Assembly: GCA_029202485.1 (NCBI GenBank)
Contig: CP119313.1
Span: forward strand, 496,001-560,000
Direction of reading: 5' to 3'
Length of the DNA: 64,000 bases
DNA from: Candidatus Pedobacter colombiensis
Lineage (GTDB): Bacteria; Bacteroidota; Bacteroidia; Sphingobacteriales; Sphingobacteriaceae
In this document: in pieces, positions 36,208 to 43,954 of the stretch
Layout of the letters: each line of letters begins with the position of its first letter
How positions within the stretch are numbered: position 1 is the stretch's first letter
Notes under the pieces: generated by a model
The model's database searches: none
What the model saw: only the letters and a program-made list of their open reading frames with translations
What the model was told of the DNA's origin: nothing
Translations under genes and position numbers: made by a program

Positions 36208-37023
36208 ATGTCGGTAAATAAAGAAGTAAGACGAATAACGACTCATATATTACAGGAAATGAAACAACGTGGAGAAAAGATCTCTATGTTAACTGCTTAC
36301 GATTATTCAATGGCAACCATTCTGGATGATGCAGGATTGGATGTATTGCTAGTTGGCGATTCGGCTTCCAATGTTATGGCTGGTCACGAAACTACGCTTC
36401 CTATTACGTTAGATCAGATGATCTATCACGCACAGTCGGTAGTTAGAGGTGCTGCTCGTGCTTTTGTAGTGGTTGATTTGCCTTTTGGTTCTTACCAGGG
36501 TAATTCAAAAGAAGCCTTAAACTCTGCTATTCGCATCATGAAAGAATCGGGTGCACATGGCGTGAAACTGGAAGGTGGAACTGAAATCGTAGATTCTGTA
36601 AAGCGCATCATTACAGCCGGTATTCCTGTAATGGGTCACCTGGGACTTACGCCTCAATCTATATATAAATTTGGGACTTACACAGTAAGGGCAAAAGATG
36701 AAGCTGAAGCTGAAAAATTAAGAACTGATTCCCTGGCTTTACAGGAAGCTGGATGTTTTGCTATAGTGCTGGAAAAAATTCCGGCCAAATTAGGTAAAGA
36801 AGTGTCAGAGAGTTTACATATTCCAACTATTGGAATCGGTGGTGGCCCTGATTGTGATGGACAGGTTTTGGTAATCAACGATATGATTGGTTTAACTAAA
36901 GGATTTAAACCCCGCTTTTTACGTCAGTATCTGAATTTATATGATGGGATTAAAGAAGCTGCACAATCCTATATCAGAGATGTTAAGGGGAATGATTTTC
37001 CAAACGAAAAGGAACAATATTAA
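36208..37023 (+). CDS. panB: 3-methyl-2-oxobutanoate hydroxymethyltransferase
   Basis: A 271-residue cytoplasmic enzyme that adds a hydroxymethyl group from methylenetetrahydrofolate to ketoisovalerate, the first committed step to pantothenate and coenzyme A. Length and motifs fit: MLTAYDYSMATILDDAGLD, LLVGDSASNV with magnesium-binding Asp, the VKLEGG substrate segment, and PTIGIGGGPDCDGQVLV. Its stop codon overlaps the start of the pseudouridine synthase gene (TAATG), indicating coupled translation. Confidence 0.97.
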   Translation: MSVNKEVRRITTHILQEMKQRGEKISMLTAYDYSMATILDDAGLDVLLVGDSASNVMAGHETTLPITLDQMIYHAQSVVRGAARAFVVVDLPFGSYQGNSKEALNSAIRIMKESGAHGVKLEGGTEIVDSVKRIITAGIPVMGHLGLTPQSIYKFGTYTVRAKDEAEAEKLRTDSLALQEAGCFAIVLEKIPAKLGKEVSESLHIPTIGIGGGPDCDGQVLVINDMIGLTKGFKPRFLRQYLNLYDGIKEAAQSYIRDVKGNDFPNEKEQY

Positions 37024-37709
37024 TGCCTGTAACTGATAAAGACATTCTTTACGAAGACAATCACCTTATTGCCGTAATGAAGCGTGCCGGGGATATTGTA
37101 CAAGTTGACGAAACCGGTGATGAACCATTAGATGAACAGGTTAAAAAGTATCTGGCAGCAAAGTATAATAAACCCAATAGTGCATTTTTAGGTGTAGTAC
37201 ATCGCCTGGATAGACCAGTGAGCGGTGTAATCCTGTTTGCTAAAACAAGCAAGGCACTGGAAAGGATGAATGCAATGTTTAAAAACCGGGAGGTTAAAAA
37301 AACTTACTGGGCAGTGGTACGCAATAAACCTGCAAAGTCATCCGGTACCTTGGTTCATTGGTTGATTAAAAACCCACAAAAAAACGTTGTTACTCCTTAT
37401 AATACAGAGGTGCCGGGCAGTCAGCGTTCCGAATTAAGCTATAAGCTTATTGGTGAGTTAAACGGCTATTATTTAATAGAAGTTGATCCACTAACAGGGA
37501 GGTCACATCAAATCAGAGTACAGCTGTCTACATTAGGCTGTCCAATTGTGGGTGATAATAAATATGGCTATCCCCGTGGTAGTCGCAAAGGGAGTATTTG
37601 TCTACATGCACGCAGACTTCAATTTATTCACCCGGTTAAAAAAGAACCAATAAATATCTTCGCGAAGTTGCCTGTTGATGGCTTCTGGGAAAAATTTGAG
37701 GGATTTTAA
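37023..37709 (+). CDS. RluA-family pseudouridine synthase
   Basis: A 228-residue enzyme that isomerises uridine to pseudouridine in rRNA or tRNA. The catalytic motif HRLDRPVSG (residues 60-68, Asp63) and the later GRSHQIRVQL and GDNKYG segments are diagnostic. There is no N-terminal S4 domain, so it resembles the short RluA/TruC-type members rather than RluD. It is coupled to panB by the overlap TAATG and followed by a terminator that includes its stop codon. Confidence 0.92.
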   Translation: MPVTDKDILYEDNHLIAVMKRAGDIVQVDETGDEPLDEQVKKYLAAKYNKPNSAFLGVVHRLDRPVSGVILFAKTSKALERMNAMFKNREVKKTYWAVVRNKPAKSSGTLVHWLIKNPQKNVVTPYNTEVPGSQRSELSYKLIGELNGYYLIEVDPLTGRSHQIRVQLSTLGCPIVGDNKYGYPRGSRKGSICLHARRLQFIHPVKKEPINIFAKLPVDGFWEKFEGF

Positions 37710-37723
37710 TTAATCCCTTTTTT
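37700..37723 (+). terminator. Intrinsic terminator of the panB operon
   Basis: GGGATT (37700-37705) and AATCCC (37712-37717) form a stem around a 6-nt loop, followed by six T. The stop codon of the pseudouridine synthase gene lies in the loop region. Confidence 0.8.
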
Positions 37724-37803
37724 ATTGCAGGTTTTTCTAATGTCAAGATGATTGACAATTAAGCGTATAAGACACACTTATTTCATTAGGCCATTGTTTA
37801 ATT

Positions 37804-37837
37804 TTAGTTTCATTAACACAAGTGTAAATGAAACTAA
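37804..37837. promoter_or_regulatory. 34-bp near-perfect palindrome covering the GH27 start codon
   Basis: Outer arms TTAGTTTCATT (37804-37814) and AATGAAACTAA (37827-37837) and inner arms ACAC (37816-37819) and GTGT (37822-37825) share one symmetry centre; only two of seventeen pairs fail. The right arm contains the ATG of the alpha-galactosidase gene. It may be an operator at the start of transcription, or an RNA hairpin that hides the start codon. A smaller inverted repeat, TGTCAA/TTGACA, lies upstream at 37741-37757. Confidence 0.65.
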
Positions 37838-39381
37838 TTTCTGCCAAAAAAATATTGTTAGTAGCTGTACTTTTTATGAGTTGTTACAGTTCTTTCGTAA
37901 TTGCTCAGGAAGTAAATTCTGCAGTTATTTTAACGCCTAAAGCAAAGCCAGAACCCCGAATAAACGGGCCTAAAGTATTTGGCGTTCGCCCGAAGCATCC
38001 TATTTTATTCACTATACCTGCTTCCGGTAACAGGCCTATGGTTTTTTCTGCAAGTCAATTGCCTAAAGGTGTTAAGGTTGACTCTAAGACAGGACAGATT
38101 TCGGGATCAATTGCTAAAGCAGGTAGTTATGTCATCAGCATTGAAGCTTCAAACTCTCTCGGCAAAGCTAAACGGGATTTAAAAATAGTAGTTGGAGAAG
38201 AGATTGCGCTTACCCCTCCAATGGGATGGAACCATTATAACATATACGGTACGAGGATTACTCAGGAACAGGTATTAACGCAAGCAAAGGCTATGGCGGA
38301 GACAGGCTTAATTAACTACGGCTGGTCTTATATGAATATCGATGATGGTTGGCAAGGGAAAAGAGGAGGGAAGTATCATGCTATTCTTCCGGATAGTAGC
38401 CGTTTCCCGGATATGCAGCAACTGGTAAATCAGGTACATAACCTCGGTCTTAAAATCGGTACTTATTCTACACCATGGATTGAGTCGTATGGACATCGTA
38501 TTGGTGGTTCTGCTATGAACCCCGAAGGAACATTTGAGCGGACAAAGGAAAATGTGACACGTAACAAGAAACTATTGCCTTATGCAATTGGAACATACCA
38601 TTTTTGGGATAATGATGCTAAACAATTTGCCGATTGGGGCTTTGATTATTTAAAGTACGATTGGAATCCGATAGAATTAACCGAGACAAAATCGATGTAT
38701 GATGCGCTCAGAAAAAGCGGGCGTGATGTTGTGTATAGTTTATCCAACAGCACCCCGTTTGAAACTATTGCCGACTTGTCGAAAGTTTCAAATGCATGGC
38801 GGACAGGCGGTGATATTAAAGACAACTGGAAAAGTTTAAAGAGCAGAATCTTTACGCAAGACAAATGGGCAAAATATGCCCGTCCTGGTCATTGGAATGA
38901 TCCTGATATGATGATCGTGGGAGTTGTAGGTTGGAATACTCCGGAAAAGTGGCCTTCAAAATTAACTCCTGATGAGCAGTACACACACATGAGTGCCTGG
39001 TGCCTAATGTCTGTGCCATTATTGTTGGGTAATGATATTTCTAAACTGGATGATTTTACATTGGGCTTACTCACAAATGATGAAGTAAATGCCGTAAATC
39101 AGGACCCATTGGGGAAACAAGCAACTGTAATCACAAAAGACGGAGATGTTGGTGTAATGGCAAAAAATATGGAGGATGGCAGTAAAGCAGTAGGGTTGTT
39201 TAATCTTGCTGATAATGGGACTCAAAAGATGGTGTTAAAGTGGTCGGATTTGGGTATTAAAGGGAAGTATGTTGTGCGCGACTTATGGCGCCAAAAGAAC
39301 CTTGGAACTTTTGATCAGGAATTTTCTGCCGATGTGGCTCAACATGGTGTAGTAATGGTTCAATTATTTCCTGTTAAGTAA
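37828..39381 (+). CDS. GH27 alpha-galactosidase with N-terminal Ig-like domain, secreted
   Basis: A 517-residue enzyme releasing terminal alpha-galactose (or, in some members, beta-L-arabinopyranose). A signal peptide (to about residue 27) is followed by a putative Ig-type domain (about 43-122) and the catalytic TIM barrel starting PPMGWNHYN. The nucleophile Asp278 lies in YLKYDWN and the acid/base Asp329 in RTGGDI; IDDGWQG is also conserved. The short C-terminal beta domain is complete. It starts a three-gene set with a lipoprotein and a GH28, suggesting work on galactose-decorated pectin. Confidence 0.92.
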   Translation: MKLISAKKILLVAVLFMSCYSSFVIAQEVNSAVILTPKAKPEPRINGPKVFGVRPKHPILFTIPASGNRPMVFSASQLPKGVKVDSKTGQISGSIAKAGSYVISIEASNSLGKAKRDLKIVVGEEIALTPPMGWNHYNIYGTRITQEQVLTQAKAMAETGLINYGWSYMNIDDGWQGKRGGKYHAILPDSSRFPDMQQLVNQVHNLGLKIGTYSTPWIESYGHRIGGSAMNPEGTFERTKENVTRNKKLLPYAIGTYHFWDNDAKQFADWGFDYLKYDWNPIELTETKSMYDALRKSGRDVVYSLSNSTPFETIADLSKVSNAWRTGGDIKDNWKSLKSRIFTQDKWAKYARPGHWNDPDMMIVGVVGWNTPEKWPSKLTPDEQYTHMSAWCLMSVPLLLGNDISKLDDFTLGLLTNDEVNAVNQDPLGKQATVITKDGDVGVMAKNMEDGSKAVGLFNLADNGTQKMVLKWSDLGIKGKYVVRDLWRQKNLGTFDQEFSADVAQHGVVMVQLFPVK

Positions 39382-39386
39382 GGAGA

Positions 39387-39857
39387 ATGATTAGGTTGTT
39401 GTTAGTCGCATTTATGGCAACAGTTGTTGTTGGATGCAAAAGGGATGGTTCGAAGGTGGAAAAAATCAGCGATAACCTGATAGGGAAATGGTCCGTTCAA
39501 TCCAACAGTATTATTTATTTTGATCAGTCAGGGCAAAAAGAATACGAAGAAATCTTAAATACTACCAGTTTGGCTACTAATGTCAGTTTTGTGAAGGGCT
39601 CAAAAGCTAAAATCGAAACCCAAGATTCTGCAGTAGTTGATACACCCTATGATTTGGCGGAAGAGGATAGCTTAATTTATATGAAATTGAATGATGCCGA
39701 AATATTTAACGCTAATGTATGGAAGTTAACAGATGTAACGGGGAGTGAGATGACCTGGAAGGCGAATTTCACCAACATTAAATATGAAGATAAGGATACC
39801 GGAGAAATTCTGGAGGCTCCTAAAGCCGAATTAACCCTCAAATTTAATAAGCAATGA
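39387..39857 (+). CDS. Small lipoprotein, lipocalin-like
   Basis: A 156-residue lipoprotein with lipobox VVGC (Cys17). The mature part begins KISDNLIGKWSVQSNSIIYFDQSG and shows alternating beta strands ending in ELTLKFNK, a pattern common to lipocalin-like domain proteins of Bacteroidota that start with a GKW motif. No catalytic residues are visible and the ligand is unknown. A good ribosome binding sequence (AAGGAG) lies just before its ATG. Its stop overlaps the start of the following GH28 (ATGATGA). Confidence 0.7.
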   Translation: MIRLLLVAFMATVVVGCKRDGSKVEKISDNLIGKWSVQSNSIIYFDQSGQKEYEEILNTTSLATNVSFVKGSKAKIETQDSAVVDTPYDLAEEDSLIYMKLNDAEIFNANVWKLTDVTGSEMTWKANFTNIKYEDKDTGEILEAPKAELTLKFNKQ

Positions 39858-41500
39858 TGAACAAAGAATCCTCAGATCAGCTGTCCCGCCGTGCTTGGTT
39901 AGGTAAAGTATCAGTCCCTGCCTTAACCGTAGCGGGTGTTGCAATGATTAGTGCTAAAGTACCTGGCGTTGAACCCAACAAATTCAATATATATAATGTA
40001 ATGGATTACGGCGCAAAAGGTGATGGGAAAACATTGGATACATTGGCTATACAAGCAGCAATTGATGCCTGCAGTATGGCTAAAGGAGGGACAGTATTGA
40101 TTCCTGCCGGAGTTTTTTTGTCAGGTACACTGCAGCTCAAATCAGATGTGACATTTCATTTGTCGGCCGGAGGGAAATTGTTGGGCAGTCCTAAAAGAGA
40201 AGATTATACTGCAGGAAAAGGTGTGCCATCTGGCAATGGGAATATCGTTTTTCTATATGCGGTAAACGCAGAAAGATTAAGTATTGAAGGGAAAGGTACA
40301 GTAGATGGTAATGGTTTGGCCTTTTACACAGGTAAAGGAGACAATACCGGGCCAGGTCAGAAAGGAGTGGATGGCAACTTTGACCGTCCGCATCTTTTCA
40401 TTTTCTATCAATGTAGCGAACTTCGTCTTCATGAAGTTTTTTTACAAGCCAGCGCCTATCATTGTATCCGGTTATTGCAATGCAAACAAGTTTATATTGA
40501 TGGGGTAAGAATTTATAACCGTGTAAATAAAAATAATGATGGTTTTCATTTTAATAGCTGTCAGTATGTGCATATTACAAATTGTGACGTGCAATGTCAG
40601 GATGATGCCTGTGCATTATTTGGTAGTAACCGGTTTGTAACCATTACAAACTGTAGCTTTAGTACACGATGGTCTATATTTCGTTTTGGAGGGGGCGACT
40701 CTCAAAATATAGCGATTTCCAATTGCCTTATTTATGATACTTATGGTTGCCCGATAAAGATTAGTGCCGGAAAAGCGAGTATAGAGAATTTTTCATTCTC
40801 GAATATCATCATGAAGAATGTGACAGGACCCATTGGCATTGGTTTTAGCGGAGGCGAAAAATCCTTTATCCGGAATATTTCATTTAATGGCATCAGGGCT
40901 TCGGTCGTTGCTTTACCAGTTCCACATCCTGATATTCATTTTGATCTTCATACCTGGGAAGGTGAAAAAAACTCCTGCATTACTTTAAATGCCATGGGCG
41001 ATCATTATCTTGAAAATATCAGTTTTACCGATGTTCATGTAAAATATGCCGGAGGTGGTACTGAAGCCCAGGCCGGTAAAAGAGATATACCAAAAGTAGC
41101 TGCAGAGTATTTTGGGGTATGGGATATTGCTCCCGGTGGCCCTCCGGCTTATGGCTTGTATGCACGGAATGTAAAAGGATTAACCCTTCAGAACGTACGT
41201 TTTGAATTTGAAGCTGATGATGCCCGTCCGGCAATCGTTTTGGATAATGTAAAGGATGCGGCAATAAACGGTTTAAGCGTGCAAGGTAGCATGAGCGCAG
41301 AGTCGTTGTTAAGAGTTGTAAACTCGAAAGATCTGTTGTTTACTGCAACCCGATCTTTAACACCTTGCCAGACCTTATTAAGCTTAGAAGGGGCATCAAA
41401 TGAAGGAATTATGATTGATGGCGGTGATTTAAGGAAGGCAAAAAAACAGGTGATTTATAGAGCAGGAGCCAATGAGAAGGCATTAAAAATAAGAGGATAA
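39854..41500 (+). CDS. GH28-like pectinase with a twin-arginine signal
   Basis: A 548-residue beta-helix protein. The N-terminus has the Tat motif SRRAWLGK (residues 11-18) followed by a hydrophobic stretch, so it is probably exported folded, unlike the two Sec-type GH28 proteins of the main PUL. The catalytic segments are NNDGFH (227-232) and QDDACAL (249-255): the Asp of the NTD motif and the DD pair are kept, but the Asp normally ending NTDxxD is His. The substrate may therefore differ from plain polygalacturonate. An ATG one codon downstream is an alternative start. It overlaps the lipoprotein stop by 4 nt. Confidence 0.85.
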   Translation: MMNKESSDQLSRRAWLGKVSVPALTVAGVAMISAKVPGVEPNKFNIYNVMDYGAKGDGKTLDTLAIQAAIDACSMAKGGTVLIPAGVFLSGTLQLKSDVTFHLSAGGKLLGSPKREDYTAGKGVPSGNGNIVFLYAVNAERLSIEGKGTVDGNGLAFYTGKGDNTGPGQKGVDGNFDRPHLFIFYQCSELRLHEVFLQASAYHCIRLLQCKQVYIDGVRIYNRVNKNNDGFHFNSCQYVHITNCDVQCQDDACALFGSNRFVTITNCSFSTRWSIFRFGGGDSQNIAISNCLIYDTYGCPIKISAGKASIENFSFSNIIMKNVTGPIGIGFSGGEKSFIRNISFNGIRASVVALPVPHPDIHFDLHTWEGEKNSCITLNAMGDHYLENISFTDVHVKYAGGGTEAQAGKRDIPKVAAEYFGVWDIAPGGPPAYGLYARNVKGLTLQNVRFEFEADDARPAIVLDNVKDAAINGLSVQGSMSAESLLRVVNSKDLLFTATRSLTPCQTLLSLEGASNEGIMIDGGDLRKAKKQVIYRAGANEKALKIRG

Positions 41501-41506
41501 AGACCT

Positions 41507-41989
41507 CTATTTACAGGCTGTTTTCGTAAATACCATTGAATCATCGAATTTTAGGGCAGAGTGGTCTTTAAAAACCATTTTGCCATTCTTTTCCATTACT
41601 TCACCGGTACCTTCGTACATGTTGCCATCTGCTTTTTTTACAAAAGCAACCTCTCTCACCGATTTCATTCCTTCGGAATTGAAGGTGTATTCAGCAATAA
41701 TGGTATCACCCTTTATTTGACCTGTAATCTCACCCTTGTTGCTATCTTTTTCAAATAATTTATAGTTGAGTTCTCCAATGAGGTTCTGACCATCAATATT
41801 TATTTTAAGCGTTGCAGTATCTCTGTTTTTGATGTGCACATAACAATCGCTAGTGCTTATTGCAAGGTCAGTAGGCGGATTGGTAGCCGCGATTTTTTCG
41901 TTGTCAGCAGGCTGCTTATTTTTATTTTCACTGTTACAGGCTGCCATGATCAATGAAAAGGCTACCATTATTAGAATTGTTGATTTCAT
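41507..41989 (-). CDS. Lipoprotein of unknown function
   Basis: A 160-residue lipoprotein with lipobox MAAC (Cys18) and a polar linker rich in Asn and Lys. The remainder alternates charged and hydrophobic residues as in a small beta-barrel or sandwich (for example INIDGQNLIGELNYKLFEKDSN and GQIKGDTIIAEYTF), with two cysteines in the mature part (Cys49 and Cys159). I do not recognise a named family. It converges on the GH28 gene with 6 nt between stops and is monocistronic. Confidence 0.7.
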   Translation of the reverse strand: MKSTILIMVAFSLIMAACNSENKNKQPADNEKIAATNPPTDLAISTSDCYVHIKNRDTATLKINIDGQNLIGELNYKLFEKDSNKGEITGQIKGDTIIAEYTFNSEGMKSVREVAFVKKADGNMYEGTGEVMEKNGKMVFKDHSALKFDDSMVFTKTACK

Positions 41990-42147
41990 AATAAAACGTT
42001 ATCGGGTTATAACAAGTCAATAGGTTAGTTGTTTCCTAAAATACTTTTTTGGCTGATAAATAGTACCAAAGCATCATGAAAGCCTTGTCATTTGATCTGG
42101 TTTTTTATGTATTTTTGGCTGCCTTAAATAATGGAAATCAAAGCATC

Positions 42148-42660
42148 ATGTATCAGCAGTTTGAACAACTTTTTCGTGAGCATTATCAAACGTTGTGTTT
42201 TTATGCCAATATCGTTACCAAGGATATGGAGGTTGCTGAAGACATCGTACAGGATGTTTTTGTAAAATGCTGGGCTGCTGTCAAGACAGATAGTCTGGAA
42301 ATTCAGCAAGAGCATTATTTATATCGTTCTGTAAAAAATGCGGCCCTGAATCATATAAAATCTCAAAAGGTAAGGAAGATTTATGCTGATAAATATGGAG
42401 CTACTTATACTGAAGCTGAGGAAATCAGTGACTCACTTATAGCAACAGAAACCAGAGAAAGGATTATGAATGCAATAGATGAACTACCGCCGCAATGCAG
42501 AAAAGTATTTATGTTATGTGTGCTTGAAGATAAAAGCTATAAAGAAGCCGCAGAGGAGCTCTCTATCTCTGTAAATACCGTTAAAACCCAGATGACCAAA
42601 GCCTTTTCTACACTCAGACCAAAGTTAAAAGATCTGACATTCCTGGTTTTCTTCTTGTAA
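42148..42660 (+). CDS. ECF RNA polymerase sigma factor (FecI/Bacteroidota type)
   Basis: A 170-residue sigma factor. Region 2 (FEQLFREHYQTLCFYANIV... EDIVQDVFVKCW) and region 4 (LPPQCRKVFMLCVLEDKSYKEAAEELSISVNTVKTQM) are intact. The ATG at 42148 is preferred because it puts region 2 at the N-terminus as in relatives, and because TATTTTTG at 42110-42117 matches a -7 promoter element upstream of it; an ATG at 42076 would add 24 residues. It is followed by its FecR anti-sigma gene and an STN-domain SusC, the standard cell-surface signalling set that lets an outer-membrane transporter induce its own locus. Confidence 0.9.
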   Translation: MYQQFEQLFREHYQTLCFYANIVTKDMEVAEDIVQDVFVKCWAAVKTDSLEIQQEHYLYRSVKNAALNHIKSQKVRKIYADKYGATYTEAEEISDSLIATETRERIMNAIDELPPQCRKVFMLCVLEDKSYKEAAEELSISVNTVKTQMTKAFSTLRPKLKDLTFLVFFL

Positions 42661-42738
42661 AAGAGGTGTTTAGGGAATAAAAATAAATAATTCAGTTTAA
42701 CATCACCCTTTTTTTCTCTTGGGATGTCATGTTGTTAT

Positions 42739-43929
42739 ATGGAGCAAATGAATAGCAAAGCATACATGCAGGAGCTAATGGTTAGAAGCATTACTATGGG
42801 AGAATTGAGTCCTGAAGAACAGCATAAACTAACTAAATGGTTAGCATTGGATGCTAAAAACCAACAAGAATACAATGATCTGGTTGCTGTGAAAAGTCTT
42901 TTTAAGGATAAATCTGCTAAAAGGCCAAATACAGATGTGGCTTGGGGAAAAGTAAGTCACCGGATATCGGAGGTAGCTATAAGACAGATTGCTCAAAAAA
43001 CATCTTTATCATGGCTTAGACATGCCGCAGCTGTTGTTTTGCTATCCGCTGTTGGCTTGCTGCTTTATACAATAACAAATAAAAATCAGAAAGCAGAGCT
43101 GGTTGCCGAAGTTATACAGCCTGGGACGAATCGGGCAGAGCTTGTACTTCCTGATGGAAGGCGCATAAGTTTGCAAAGTAAAGCTACCCTTGATATTTCT
43201 GGAGGTAAGAATACCCTGGTAGCGACCAATAAAGGGAATACTTTGATTTATACAGCCAATTCGGGGCAGCAAGGATATCATAAACTCATCGTTCCTGATG
43301 GTGGACAATATGAAATTATTTTACCGGATAAGACTCATGTATGGGTTAATTCTGGATCTGAATTAACTTATCGCGTCGATTTTAACAACGTCGGCATTCG
43401 AGAGGTGAAGCTGGTGGGTGAGGCTTACTTTAAAGTAGCAAAAGACAAAAAACATCCCTTTATTGTTAAAACAGATCATATGGATGTCGAGGCTGTGGGT
43501 ACGGCATTTAATGTGGTAGCCTATAAAAATGCAGATTATGCCGAAGCTACTCTGGTGGAAGGAATTGTTAATGTCAGTGATCGAGATGGCAACAAGCAAC
43601 GTATGCTTGCAGGATCTAAAATCAGAATCGGTACTAAAAAGCCAAATACCTTACCTGTCTTACAAAAAACAGAATTGATTTATGGTGACTATGCCTGGAA
43701 AGATGGTGTATTTGTATTCGATAACATGCCTTTAGCACAAATTAGTGAGCGTATTAGCAGATGGTATAATGTTAAAGTTGTATTTACAAATCAGGAGGCC
43801 AGACAATTACGTTTCACAGGATCCATAGAAAAGGATAAAACACTAAATACTGTACTTAGCCTGATCAGTACATCAACCAATGTGAAATTTGAAATCCGGA
43901 ATGGAACACTTTACATCACTAAACCTTAA
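42739..43929 (+). CDS. FecR-family anti-sigma factor with DUF4974 domain
   Basis: About 396 residues; ATG codons at 42724, 42739 and 42748 are all possible starts. A cytoplasmic N-terminal part (SPEEQHKLTKWL) binds sigma, one membrane helix follows (near WLRHAAAVVLLSAVGLLLY), then a periplasmic FecR domain (VPDGGQYEIILPDKTHVWVNSGSELTY) and a C-terminal DUF4974 domain (PLAQISERISRWYNVKVVF). The last domain is fold-related to the STN domain of the following SusC, as is usual in such pairs. It should hold the upstream sigma factor until the transporter signals. Confidence 0.92.
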   Translation: MEQMNSKAYMQELMVRSITMGELSPEEQHKLTKWLALDAKNQQEYNDLVAVKSLFKDKSAKRPNTDVAWGKVSHRISEVAIRQIAQKTSLSWLRHAAAVVLLSAVGLLLYTITNKNQKAELVAEVIQPGTNRAELVLPDGRRISLQSKATLDISGGKNTLVATNKGNTLIYTANSGQQGYHKLIVPDGGQYEIILPDKTHVWVNSGSELTYRVDFNNVGIREVKLVGEAYFKVAKDKKHPFIVKTDHMDVEAVGTAFNVVAYKNADYAEATLVEGIVNVSDRDGNKQRMLAGSKIRIGTKKPNTLPVLQKTELIYGDYAWKDGVFVFDNMPLAQISERISRWYNVKVVFTNQEARQLRFTGSIEKDKTLNTVLSLISTSTNVKFEIRNGTLYITKP

Positions 43930-43954
43930 ATTTTAATCAACTAACCTTTAATTT

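Noticed and set aside
37023..37709. Pseudouridine synthase as RluD
   Set aside because: There is no N-terminal S4 RNA-binding domain and the protein is only 228 residues; only the RluA superfamily assignment is safe.
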